Assembly: GCA_943332855.1 (NCBI GenBank)
Contig: CALQRA010000017.1
Coordinates: 1-38,400, forward strand
DNA length: 38,400 bases
Reading direction: 5' to 3'
Source of the DNA: Candidatus Kuenenia stuttgartensis
GTDB taxonomy: Bacteria > Planctomycetota > Planctomycetia > Pirellulales > UBA1268
Positions 15,200-23,485 of this stretch are shown piece after piece (position 1 is the stretch's first letter; each line of letters begins with the position of its first letter). The notes under the pieces were generated by a model. It saw only the letters and a list, made by a program, of their open reading frames with translations, was not told the origin of the DNA and searched no databases. The position numbers and the translations under genes are program-made.

Positions 15200-16996
15200 A
15201 TGAACCCCTTCTCCCCAGCCAACCACCTCATCCTGGTCATCCTCACGCCGCTGGTCGGTGCCCTGGCGGCCTGGCTGCTCGGGTCGCGCGGCGTCTCGGC
15301 GGTGCGTCAGAGCGCGGCGGTGACGACGCTGATCACGCTCACCGGCGCCGTCCTCCTCATCCTCCGTGCCCTTCCAGAGGTGTCGGCCGGGCACGCCTTC
15401 GCCGTCAGCGAGGGGCCGTGGCTCGTCGATGGGCCGTTCGACATCCGCTTCTCGCTCGGCCTCGACGGACTGTCGATCTGGTTGTTCGGCCTCTCGGCAC
15501 TGCTCTCGGTGACGGCCGTCATGGTCAGCTGGGAAGCGATCAAGGAGAAGCCAGTCGGCTTCTACGCGCTCCTGCTCATCCTCGAATCGGCGATGCTCGG
15601 CGTATTTGCCGCCCGGGACGTGATCCTGTTCTATGTGTTTTTCGAGTTCACCCTCGTACCGCTGTTCTTCCTGATTGGCATCTGGGGGCACGACGACCGC
15701 CGCCGTGCCGCGGTGAAGTTTTTCATCTACACCCTCGCCGGGAGCGTGCTGGCGTTCTTGGGCCTGCTCACGATCGTCCTCTGGAGTGCTTCCCACACCG
15801 GCATGCTCTCCTTCGACATCGCCAAGCTCACCGCCGGCCTGGCGGCCCATCCGCTCCCGATGGATGCCCGCGGGGGCTGGCTGCAGTGGTGGGTATTCCT
15901 CGCCCTGTTTGCCGGTTTCGCCGTCAAGGTGCCGATCGTCCCCTTCCACACCTGGCTGCCGCTGGCCCACGTCGAGGCGCCGACGGGGGGAAGCGTCGAT
16001 CTCGCCGGCGTGCTGCTGAAGATCGGCATCTACGGATTCCTCCGCTTCTCCCTCCCGATGCTCCCCGAGGCCACCGCCGCGGCCGCCCCCTGGATGCTCG
16101 GTCTGGGGGTCGTCGGAATCCTCTACGGGGCGCTGGTGGCGCTGGCCCAGAGCGATCTCAAGCGGCTCATCGCCTATTCGTCGGTGAGTCACATGGGCTA
16201 CTGCGTGATGGGGATCGCGGCGCTGGAACCGGTGGCTGTCGAGGGAGCAACGCTCCAGTTGATCAACCACGGTCTGTCGGCGGCGGGGCTGTTCGCGCTG
16301 GTCGGGATGATTTACGAGCGCTACCACACGCGCTCGATCGCGAATCTCGGCGGGATCGCGGCGCGGGCCCCATGGCTGGCGTTCATGTTCATCCTCTTCA
16401 CCTTCTCGAGCATCGGGCTGCCGGGGCTGAATGGCTTCGTGGGTGAGTTCATGGTGCTGCTGGGGTCGTTTCAGCGGGCCTGGAGCGGAGTCGCCTTTGA
16501 ATGGCGGACCTCCTATCTGACGATGGCGGTCGCTGCGGTCGTGGGGGTCGTGCTCGGGGCCTGGTACATGCTCTGGGCCGTGGAGCGGGTGTTCTTCGGG
16601 GCGTCGCGGCAGCCGCCCGGCGACCACGGCCATGCCCCCCCTTCCACCGCCGACCATGGCGCGGGCGGCGATGATTCGCACGGTCATGGCCATGGTCCCG
16701 CGGCCGCCGAGCCAACCGACGATCTGCGCTGGTACGAATGGGTGGCGCTGGCGCCCCTCGCCCTCTTCGTTCTCTGGATCGGCCTCTTTCCGGCCACGTT
16801 CCTCGCTCCCAGTGCCGCCGCCGTGCGCACCGCCATGGCCCCCGGGGCAGCGGCCTTTGCCGCCCGGATGGGGGCCGTCCCCGACGGTTCCCCCGTCACC
16901 CAGACGGCCCAGGCCGACGCTGCTCCGACGCTCCCGGGCACGGCCATCGTTCCTTCCGATCCCCCTCTCACCGCCGGCTTCGAACGAATCCCATGA
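15200..16996 (+). CDS. nuoM: NADH-quinone oxidoreductase subunit M (antiporter-like)
   Basis: Proton-pumping subunit between NuoL and NuoN. The protein has 598 residues with about 14 transmembrane helices. Key residues are kept: the TM5 Glu in FFEFTLVPLFFLIGIWG, the TM7 Lys in FAVKVPIVPFHTWLPLAHVEAP, and the TM8 Lys in LLKIGIYGFLRF. A loop before the last helix is His-rich (GDHGHAPPSTADHG, DDSHGHGHG), and the C-terminus has a long Ala/Pro-rich tail. The stop overlaps nuoN by four bases (ATGA). Confidence 0.95.
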   Translation: MNPFSPANHLILVILTPLVGALAAWLLGSRGVSAVRQSAAVTTLITLTGAVLLILRALPEVSAGHAFAVSEGPWLVDGPFDIRFSLGLDGLSIWLFGLSALLSVTAVMVSWEAIKEKPVGFYALLLILESAMLGVFAARDVILFYVFFEFTLVPLFFLIGIWGHDDRRRAAVKFFIYTLAGSVLAFLGLLTIVLWSASHTGMLSFDIAKLTAGLAAHPLPMDARGGWLQWWVFLALFAGFAVKVPIVPFHTWLPLAHVEAPTGGSVDLAGVLLKIGIYGFLRFSLPMLPEATAAAAPWMLGLGVVGILYGALVALAQSDLKRLIAYSSVSHMGYCVMGIAALEPVAVEGATLQLINHGLSAAGLFALVGMIYERYHTRSIANLGGIAARAPWLAFMFILFTFSSIGLPGLNGFVGEFMVLLGSFQRAWSGVAFEWRTSYLTMAVAAVVGVVLGAWYMLWAVERVFFGASRQPPGDHGHAPPSTADHGAGGDDSHGHGHGPAAAEPTDDLRWYEWVALAPLALFVLWIGLFPATFLAPSAAAVRTAMAPGAAAFAARMGAVPDGSPVTQTAQADAAPTLPGTAIVPSDPPLTAGFERIP

Positions 16997-18738
16997 CCCA
17001 GACGTCGCTCTCGACTTTCCTCCTCGCCGGTCCAGAGATCGTCCTCGTGGTGGCCGCCCTCGTGGCCTACCTCGGCGGCGCCTTCTGTGGGCTGCGCCAG
17101 GGATGGCTCGTGGCCCTCATCGGCATCGCGGTCGCGGCTTGCTGGCCTGGGATGGGGCTCGAAGCCGGGTCGGTCGTGTCATCGGGGCCGTTCACGTTCG
17201 ACGACTTCGCCCTCTTCGTCCGCCGCTTCGTTCTCCTGGCCGGGGCGGGGCTGGCGCTCGTGCAGTCGGGGGATCAATTCCGCGGCGCGGTCACCCCCCG
17301 GCAGACGCCGCGCGCCAGCAGCACCTGCGAAGAGGCGGGGACGTTCCTCCTCCTCCTCGCCGGAGTGTCGCTGGTCGCCTCCGCCAATGATCTCGTCCTC
17401 CTCTTCGCCGGCCTGGAGTTGGTATCGATCCCGACCTACATCCTCCTGGCGCTGAAGCGGACCGATGCCCAGGGGCAGGAAGCGAGCCTGAAGTATTTCT
17501 TCCTCTCGTTGGTCGCCTCGGCCCTCTTCCTCTACGGCCTGGCCTGCCTCTACGGGATCGGTGGATCGACGAGCCTCGCCGAGATCGGCAGCCGGCTCCG
17601 TTCCGGTGACGGCCGGATCGTGGCGACCGCCCAGACGCTCCTCCCGGTGGCCGTCGGGATGATGATCGGCGGAATCGCGTTCCGGCTCGCCGCGGTGCCG
17701 ATGCATTTCTACGCTCCGGATGTCTATGAAGGGGCTGGCCCCGGCAACGCGGCGCTCCTCTCCACGCTTCCGAAGGTGGCCGGCATCGTCGTCCTCCTCC
17801 GTCTGCTCGCCCTCGGGACCGGAGGGAAGCTGGGGATGATCGCCCTCAACCAGGGGGTCGTCGGACCGGCCGGCGTTGCCTGGCTGACGTTTTTCTGGCA
17901 GCTCACGGCGGTGCTCGCGGCCCTGACGATGACCGTCGGCAACTGCATGGCGCTGCTCCAAACGAATCTCCGCCGACTGCTCGCCTGCTCCTCGATCGCC
18001 CACGCCGGCTATCTCCTTGTCGGCGTGGCCGCCGCGGCCGCGGCCGATGCCACAGTCGGCGGCCGCCCCTTCCCGGGCCGCGACACCTCATGGACCGCCG
18101 CCCTGGGGGGCGCCTCGGCGACGCTCTTCTACCTCGCTGCCTACGTTGCCGCGACGATCGGCGTGTTCGGGGCGCTGGCGTATCTGGGGCACCGCTGGCC
18201 GGAGTGGTCGGCGGGCTCGGCGCCGCGGCCGCCGCGCGAGGAGATCAGCACGATCGACGACCTCGACGGACTGTCGGGGACCAATCCAGTGGTCGCCTTC
18301 TCGCTGGCCACCTTCCTGCTGAGCCTCGCCGGCATCCCACCGCTCCCCGGCTTCTGGGGCAAGCTCTCGCTGGCGCTGGCCGCCCTCGAGGTCGACTGGA
18401 CGGCCCAGGCGACCGCGGGGAGCCGTCGCGTGTTCTTCCTGGCGCTCGCCGTGATCCTCGTGATCAACGCGGCCATCGCCGCCGCCTACTATCTCCGCAT
18501 CGTCGCGGCCATGTACTTCCGCTCCGCGAAGCGCGGCGTGCAGGCCGACGGTGGCCTGGGCGCCGGCATCGCGATGCTTGTGGCGCTGGTGGTGATGGCG
18601 ATGGTCACCCTCCAGCCACGCCCGCTGTTCTCCGCCGCCGCGCGGGCCGGGGCGTCGATCGCGCCGGGCGCCGTCAGCGGCCTCACGATCACTCCTCCGC
18701 AAGCCATCAACGCCCCCCAGGCCTCGACCCAACCATGA
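16993..18738 (+). CDS. nuoN: NADH-quinone oxidoreductase subunit N (antiporter-like)
   Basis: Proton-pumping subunit that sits nearest NuoK/J in the membrane arm. The protein has 581 residues, above the usual 480-500; a long Ser/Gly/Pro loop between later helices accounts for part of this. The TM5 Glu is in FAGLELVSIPTYILLAL, the TM8 Lys in STLPKVAGI and the TM12 Lys in FWGKLSLAL. The TM7 lysine (E. coli Lys217 in GFKLSLVPFH) is replaced by Arg231 in AFRLAAVPMHFYAPDVYEG. The ATG at 16993 overlaps the nuoM stop, and its own stop overlaps the mrp start. Confidence 0.94.
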   Translation: MTQTSLSTFLLAGPEIVLVVAALVAYLGGAFCGLRQGWLVALIGIAVAACWPGMGLEAGSVVSSGPFTFDDFALFVRRFVLLAGAGLALVQSGDQFRGAVTPRQTPRASSTCEEAGTFLLLLAGVSLVASANDLVLLFAGLELVSIPTYILLALKRTDAQGQEASLKYFFLSLVASALFLYGLACLYGIGGSTSLAEIGSRLRSGDGRIVATAQTLLPVAVGMMIGGIAFRLAAVPMHFYAPDVYEGAGPGNAALLSTLPKVAGIVVLLRLLALGTGGKLGMIALNQGVVGPAGVAWLTFFWQLTAVLAALTMTVGNCMALLQTNLRRLLACSSIAHAGYLLVGVAAAAAADATVGGRPFPGRDTSWTAALGGASATLFYLAAYVAATIGVFGALAYLGHRWPEWSAGSAPRPPREEISTIDDLDGLSGTNPVVAFSLATFLLSLAGIPPLPGFWGKLSLALAALEVDWTAQATAGSRRVFFLALAVILVINAAIAAAYYLRIVAAMYFRSAKRGVQADGGLGAGIAMLVALVVMAMVTLQPRPLFSAAARAGASIAPGAVSGLTITPPQAINAPQASTQP

Positions 18739-19826
18739 CCTCCCCCGATCGCATCGCTGTCACCTCGGTCCTCGCCGCCATCGCCGATCCGGAGACGGGA
18801 CGGCCGCTGACCGATACCGGGCAGGTGGTGTCGACGGAGGTCGGGGCCGGGAGGATCGCCGTCGTCATCGGGCTAACGAGCCATTCCGCGATCCTCCACG
18901 CCGCCACACGGGCCCGAATCGAGGAGATGCTGCGGGCCCGGTTCCCGACGGTGGCCGACGTCGCGGTGACGATCGCGCCCCACGAGCGGGCGCCGATGAA
19001 GCTCGGCCAGATCGGCCTCGAGGCGAAGAGCGTGATCGCCGTCGGCTCCGGCAAGGGGGGGGTGGGGAAGAGCACGATCGCGGCGAGCATCGCCATCGGC
19101 CTGGCCCGCGCCGGGAGCAAGGTCGGACTCCTCGATGCCGATGTCTACGGCCCGAGCGTGCCCCATCTCCTCGGCCTCTCCGGCCGGCCGCAGATCGAGG
19201 AGGGGAAGATCATCCCCCCGCGTCTGGAGCTCCCCGGCGCACCGGTCGCCATGCCGACGATGTCGATAGGCTATCTCGTCCCCCCCGGCGAGGCGGTCGT
19301 GTGGCGTGGGCCGATGCTCCATGGAGCGATCACGCAGATGCTCCGTGACACGGCCTGGGGCCCGCTCGATTACCTCATCATCGACATGCCGCCGGGAACG
19401 GGTGACATCGCGCTGACACTCTCGCAGGTGCTGCCTCTCACCGGGGCGGTGATCGTCTGCACGCCGCAGGACGTCGCCCTCCTCGATGCCACCAAGGCGA
19501 TCGCCATGTTCCGCAAGGTGAACATCCCGGTGCTGGGGATGGTGGAGAACATGAGCGTCTTTGTCTGCCCCGACACGGGAAAGCGGTACGACATCTTCGG
19601 CACTGGCGGCGCCCGGCGCACGGCCCAGGAGCTCGAGATCCCGTTCCTCGGCGAAGTGCCGATCCAGATCCCGATCCGCGAACATGGCGATGCCGGCACG
19701 ACCGCGGCGAATTACGACGATCCGGCGGCGCGTCCCTACCTCGAATCGATCTGCCAGCGTCTCGTCGGCAACCTCGCCGCCGCCCACGCCGTCCGCCCGC
19801 CGCTCCCGTCGCTGCCGGTGCTGTGA
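18735..19826 (+). CDS. Mrp/ApbC-family Fe-S carrier P-loop ATPase
   Basis: Cytosolic Fe-S cluster carrier of the Mrp/NBP35/Ind1 family, 363 residues. An N-terminal MIP18-like (DUF59) domain at about 5-85 lacks a clear Cys. The deviant Walker A is GSGKGGVGKS at 104-113. Then come the switch LLDADVYGPSVPHLLG, the Walker B-like LIIDMPPGTGD and ENMSVFVCPDTGKRYDIFG. In most family members the last motif is CxxCG...IFG, whose two Cys hold a bridging cluster between monomers; here only Cys278 remains and the second position is Thr281. The ATG overlaps the nuoN stop (ATGA), so translation with complex I is likely. The mitochondrial relative Ind1/NUBPL is a complex I assembly factor, which makes that role the best guess here. 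Confidence 0.92.
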   Translation: MTSPDRIAVTSVLAAIADPETGRPLTDTGQVVSTEVGAGRIAVVIGLTSHSAILHAATRARIEEMLRARFPTVADVAVTIAPHERAPMKLGQIGLEAKSVIAVGSGKGGVGKSTIAASIAIGLARAGSKVGLLDADVYGPSVPHLLGLSGRPQIEEGKIIPPRLELPGAPVAMPTMSIGYLVPPGEAVVWRGPMLHGAITQMLRDTAWGPLDYLIIDMPPGTGDIALTLSQVLPLTGAVIVCTPQDVALLDATKAIAMFRKVNIPVLGMVENMSVFVCPDTGKRYDIFGTGGARRTAQELEIPFLGEVPIQIPIREHGDAGTTAANYDDPAARPYLESICQRLVGNLAAAHAVRPPLPSLPVL

Positions 19827-19863
19827 CGCGCGGCACTGGTCCGGCGTCGCCGTGAGCCGTCGA

Positions 19864-20376
19864 TCAGCCGTCGGCGCGCTCGAGTGCCGTGACGATCCGG
19901 GCCGCGATGGCGTCCGGAGCGGCATCGATTCCCACCACGATCGGGCGCTCGTCGGGGGTGGGGCGCTCGAGGGCCGCCAGTTGGCTGTCGAGGAGTGCGG
20001 CCGGCATGAAGTGGTCGCGGCGGGCCTCGATCCGGGCGCGGATGAGCTCGGGGGGGCCGTCGAGCGACACGAGCCTCACGCCATCCCTTCCCACCCCCAT
20101 CCGATCGCGGTAGCGCCGGGCGAGGGCCGAGCAGGCGAGGACGAGCCCCCCATCGGCGGCGAGGGTCGCTGTGATCAGGTCGGCCAGGGCATCGAGCCAG
20201 GGCCAGCGTTCGGTGTCGGTCAGCGCGATCCCGCGCGACATCCGTGCGACGTTGGCCGCGGGGTGGAAGCGATCGGCATCCTCGAACGCCCACCCGAGCC
20301 GGTCGGCCAGCGCCCGACCGACGACGGTCTTGCCGATGCCGCTGACCCCCATCACGACCACCACCCGTGTCGTCAC
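19864..20376 (-). CDS. gntK: Gluconokinase (GntK-type)
   Basis: Phosphorylates D-gluconate to 6-phosphogluconate with ATP. The protein has 170 residues, the normal size. The P-loop GVSGIGKT is at 10-17; it is followed by EDADRFHPAANVARMSRGIALTD, which matches the substrate region of GntK, then LACSALARRYRDRM, and the lid-like region RIEARRDHFMPAALLDSQLAALE typical of the family. The start is GTG (complement 20374-20376), preceded by a GGGAG about ten bases away. It is convergent with mrp (37 bases between stops) and 58 bases downstream of the SGNH gene, possibly in one unit with it. Confidence 0.93.
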   Translation of the reverse strand: MTTRVVVVMGVSGIGKTVVGRALADRLGWAFEDADRFHPAANVARMSRGIALTDTERWPWLDALADLITATLAADGGLVLACSALARRYRDRMGVGRDGVRLVSLDGPPELIRARIEARRDHFMPAALLDSQLAALERPTPDERPIVVGIDAAPDAIAARIVTALERADG

Positions 20377-20434
20377 GATTCAGATTCTCCCTGCGATCAA
20401 GAGCAGCCGCCAAAGCGGAACGATGTCGAACCGA

Positions 20435-21238
20435 TCAGTAGAGCGCCACCCAACCCCCATCAGGGTACCGGCGGATCGGTTGACGCGTGTGGAGCATGCG
20501 CCGGCCGAGCATCCGCACCTCGGCCCCCCGGCGCCCCAGCCGCGACCATTCGCGGAAACCGGCTCGAGTGGAGCACCGAGCCGGTGGCAGGCCCCAGGCA
20601 TCGCAGGCGTGGTGCCAGAGGGTGTCGAGGTTCCGGCGGCGGGGATGGAGCGTATCGAAGCCGTACCACGCCCCTGGCTGATCGATCGTGGAAAGCCCGG
20701 CGGCGGCCGCCAGATCCCCGATCAGGCCGTCGAGCTCGGCCGCAGCCGAATGGATCCCTTCGATCGACAGCGGACAGCCAGGCACGAAGAGCGTCTTGAG
20801 GGCTCGGTAGCGGACCGGCCCGACGCGGCGCACCGCCTCGAGCGGAAGCCTGGCAAGCGCCACCGTCGCCCCACGGTCGACGAGCCGACCGACCGCCTCC
20901 CGGACCCACGCCGCCACCTGCGCGGGAGAGGAGCCGTAGAGGAGGTCATTGCCGATGTCGGTGACCAGCGCAACCAGCTGCCCCCGGTCACTCCCCTCGC
21001 GGTCGAGGGCCCGCCAGACTCCGCAGCCGAGGATCGAGGGGAGGCGCCGCATCCACACCCGGCTGTTGGCGCCGTAGGACCGGCCATGCCCGGCGGCCAC
21101 GAACAGTCCGACCGGCGCGGCGGACCTCCCCCGGATCACCGCATTGAGCCGGGCCTGACCGCGCGAGACATTGCTGGCACCGAGGACGACCGCCGTGAGA
21201 CGGTGGCCGTTGGCCGGTTCGGCAGGCCCGCGGGGCAT
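20435..21238 (-). CDS. SGNH/GDSL-like hydrolase, divergent
   Basis: Predicted esterase or acyl-hydrolase-like protein of 267 residues; substrate unknown. Three SGNH blocks can be placed: VVLGASNVSRG near residue 20 (catalytic Ser, but the usual GDS is GAS), VTDIGNDLLYG (block III GxND) and DTLHPRR (block V DxxH). No signal peptide is seen. The ATG complement at 21236-21238 overlaps the stop of the M50 gene by one base; the frame is open further upstream but only as a shadow of that gene. This overlap suggests coupled expression. Moderate confidence in the fold, low in any specific reaction. Confidence 0.7.
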   Translation of the reverse strand: MPRGPAEPANGHRLTAVVLGASNVSRGQARLNAVIRGRSAAPVGLFVAAGHGRSYGANSRVWMRRLPSILGCGVWRALDREGSDRGQLVALVTDIGNDLLYGSSPAQVAAWVREAVGRLVDRGATVALARLPLEAVRRVGPVRYRALKTLFVPGCPLSIEGIHSAAAELDGLIGDLAAAAGLSTIDQPGAWYGFDTLHPRRRNLDTLWHHACDAWGLPPARCSTRAGFREWSRLGRRGAEVRMLGRRMLHTRQPIRRYPDGGWVALY

Positions 21239-22014
21239 TAGTTCCAGCGTCTCCAGGGGGGCGACTGCTGCAGGCTCTGGTAGCAAGCCACGGCGAGCAT
21301 GGCGAACATGATCCCGAGATACTGCTCGCCGCGGTTGAAGGCGAGGTAGGCGACCCCACCGCCGACAACGAGCCCGATGACCGCGGCGATCCGGGCGGCG
21401 TCGGCTACCCCGAAAGTCTCCATCCCCTCCCGGACCATCTGCCCACCGTCGAGCGGTGGCACCGGCATGAGATTCAACAGCGGCCACATGACGTTGACGT
21501 AGAGGAGGAAATCGGCGAGGGCCAAGCCGTAGGCCGACCGAAACCGCTGGCCTGTGAAGAGCCCGAGCGCCTCGCCGACCGATTCGATCGGGAAGGGGAC
21601 GAGATAGCCACCCGCGCGGAGGACGAGGATGACGACCAGGGCGAGGAGCAATTGCGCGACCGGCCCGGCCGCCGAGACGAGGAACCGCTCGGCGGGGCGG
21701 AGGTGCCGCCGGCGCCCCCAGTTGGTCGGGATCGCGAGACCACCGAAGTGGTAGAGGATGATCCGGGCATCCTGGCCAAAGCGGCGGTACATGAGCGCGT
21801 GGCCGAGCTCGTGGACGAGGATCGAGAACAGCACCACGGCCGTCCAGATGGCGAGGTAGAGGAGCAGTTGCCGCTGGTCACCGCGGGCAAACGACTGGCA
21901 GACGCCCCAACCGATGAGCCCGGTGCCGAGCCAGAAAAGGCCGGAGATCCGCACCGGCACGCCGGCGACGTGGAAGTCGATGTCGAACGGCGTCTGCTGG
22001 GGTTCGGCGAGCAT
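21238..22014 (-). CDS. Site-2 protease-like M50 membrane metalloprotease
   Basis: Integral-membrane zinc protease of 258 residues with about six hydrophobic segments. The zinc site HELGH is at 68-72 inside a membrane helix (VLFSILVHELGHALMYRRFG), and the third ligand motif is NLMPVPPLDGGQMV in a later helix. GRRRHLRPAERFLVSAAGP between them is typical of the short-form site-2 protease branch. No PDZ or CBS domain is present. The substrate is unknown; relatives cleave membrane-bound regulators such as anti-sigma factors, but none is encoded next to it. It lies 81 bases downstream of lpxB on the same strand. Confidence 0.9.
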   Translation of the reverse strand: MLAEPQQTPFDIDFHVAGVPVRISGLFWLGTGLIGWGVCQSFARGDQRQLLLYLAIWTAVVLFSILVHELGHALMYRRFGQDARIILYHFGGLAIPTNWGRRRHLRPAERFLVSAAGPVAQLLLALVVILVLRAGGYLVPFPIESVGEALGLFTGQRFRSAYGLALADFLLYVNVMWPLLNLMPVPPLDGGQMVREGMETFGVADAARIAAVIGLVVGGGVAYLAFNRGEQYLGIMFAMLAVACYQSLQQSPPWRRWN

Positions 22015-22095
22015 GAAGGCGGGAGATCCGAACAGGCTGTGGATAGAAAGCTCCGCCGCTGGATGCGGTGGCCGACACCGCTGAAAAGTGTAGCG

Positions 22096-23352
22096 TCAGG
22101 CCGCGCGGAAGACTTTTGCCCGGGCCATCGCTTCATCGACGCCCCGCACTGCCGCCGCCGGATCGTCGCCGGCGGCAATCGCCAGGACGGCGGCGGCGGC
22201 CCGGGATGCCGAACCGGACCGGGCCACTCTGGCAGCGACCTCGTCGAGCCGTTCGACAACCGAGCTCCTGGCCGCGGCATCGGTGAGCCAGCCGACGACA
22301 TGCCCGGCGGCCCGTTCGGCCGGATCGCCGACGGCGAGGTATTCGGGATAGATCGCGTCCGGATCGGCCGGGGGAACGACCGCCGGAGGGGAGAAGACGC
22401 CGCGGACCGGGAGGATCGGATCGGCCACTGCCATGAGGTTCACCAGCGTGATGAACCGGGCATGCCGGAACCAACTCTGCACGATGTAGGCGAACCCGCC
22501 GATCCGGTAGATGATCACCGCCGGGAGCCGGGCGGCGAGGAGCTCGAGCGACACCGAACCACTCACGGCCATGGCACACCGCGCCTCGGCCATCAGGCTC
22601 CGCGTTCTCCCCGCCACGACCTCCACCGCACTGCCGCCGGCGCGGGCGATCATCTCCCGGACGACCGCAGCGTGACGGTCATGGAGGACGGCCACAACGA
22701 ACCGGGTGGCCGGAATCCGACCCGCGACGATCTCCGCCCCCCGCAGGAGCGACGGCAGGTTGGCGCTGATCTCCTGACCGCGGGATCCCGGGAGAAGGAG
22801 CACGAGGGGGGCCGACGGAGCGGGGAGCGCGCCGGTCGGCGCGGGGGCGACGGCCACCTCGTCAAAAAAGGGATGGCCGACGAGCGTCGAGGGGATCCCC
22901 TCGGCCGTGAACCAGTCATGCTCGAACGGCAACGGCGCCAGGACATGATCGACCAGCCGGCGCATCTTCTCCTTCCGCCAGCTCGCCCACGCCCAGATCT
23001 GCGGTGGGCAGTAGAAGACCACAGGGATCCCGTGCCGCTTCGCGCGCCACGCCAGCCACCAGTGGAAGCCGGGGAAGTCGACGAGCACGCAGACATCGGG
23101 ACGGTGATCGAGGAAGCTCCGCTCGGCGCGGCGGGCAAGATCGACGAACCGATGGATCGACAGGATCACCCGCAGGAACCACATCACCGCCAGCCTGGTC
23201 ATATCGGCAACGAGCTCGACCCCCTCAGCAGCCATCTGCGGCCCACCGAGCCCGACGCATTCGACGTCGGGGCTGCGCGCCCGCAGCGCCCGGGCGAGGA
23301 GGGCGGCGTGGTGGTCGCCGGATGGCTCGCCAGCAGAGAGGAAGACGCGCAT
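22096..23352 (-). CDS. lpxB: Lipid-A-disaccharide synthase
   Basis: Glycosyltransferase of family GT19 that joins UDP-2,3-diacylglucosamine and lipid X to give the lipid A disaccharide at the inner face of the cytoplasmic membrane. The protein has 418 residues. The N-terminus MRVFLSAGEPSGDHHAALL is diagnostic, followed by GLGGPQMAAEGVEL, VDFPGFHWWLA, YCPPQIWAWASWRKEKM, LPFEHDWF, LVGHPFFDEV and LLLPGSRGQEI. The C-terminal part is more divergent. Its presence implies a lipid-A-bearing outer membrane. The ATG complement is at 23350-23352, just after the terminator of the upstream gene. Confidence 0.95.
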   Translation of the reverse strand: MRVFLSAGEPSGDHHAALLARALRARSPDVECVGLGGPQMAAEGVELVADMTRLAVMWFLRVILSIHRFVDLARRAERSFLDHRPDVCVLVDFPGFHWWLAWRAKRHGIPVVFYCPPQIWAWASWRKEKMRRLVDHVLAPLPFEHDWFTAEGIPSTLVGHPFFDEVAVAPAPTGALPAPSAPLVLLLPGSRGQEISANLPSLLRGAEIVAGRIPATRFVVAVLHDRHAAVVREMIARAGGSAVEVVAGRTRSLMAEARCAMAVSGSVSLELLAARLPAVIIYRIGGFAYIVQSWFRHARFITLVNLMAVADPILPVRGVFSPPAVVPPADPDAIYPEYLAVGDPAERAAGHVVGWLTDAAARSSVVERLDEVAARVARSGSASRAAAAVLAIAAGDDPAAAVRGVDEAMARAKVFRAA

Positions 23353-23381
23353 GGCCGTAGGCTCCGGGGAGGCCGGCGCGC

Positions 23382-23418
23382 AAAAAAACTCCGCACGGGC
23401 AAGGCTCCCGTGCGGAGT
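23382..23418 (-). terminator. Intrinsic terminator of the YHS-type protein gene
   Basis: Read on the minus strand, a perfect 12-bp stem (ACTCCGCACGGG / CCCGTGCGGAGT) with a 7-base loop is followed by seven T residues (the A-run at 23382-23388). It starts 68 bases after the stop of the gene at 23486 and ends 30 bases before the lpxB start, so lpxB needs its own promoter or depends on read-through. Confidence 0.9.
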
Positions 23419-23485
23419 ATTTCATCTTCAACCCCACCGCCCTAGGGCAATTCGCAGCCCCGAAACGGCGGACGCTGGACGGGGT

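Noticed and set aside
11927..16693. Long antisense open frames opposite nuoJ-nuoM
   Set aside because: The products are His/Arg/Glu/Gly-rich shadows of hydrophobic membrane proteins and show no family motifs.
19827..19863. Terminator for the nuo-mrp operon
   Set aside because: The 37 bases between the convergent stops show no stable stem with a T-run.
21652..23445. 597-codon plus-strand frame over lpxB and the M50 gene
   Set aside because: Both minus-strand genes have diagnostic motifs; this frame has biased composition and no domain.
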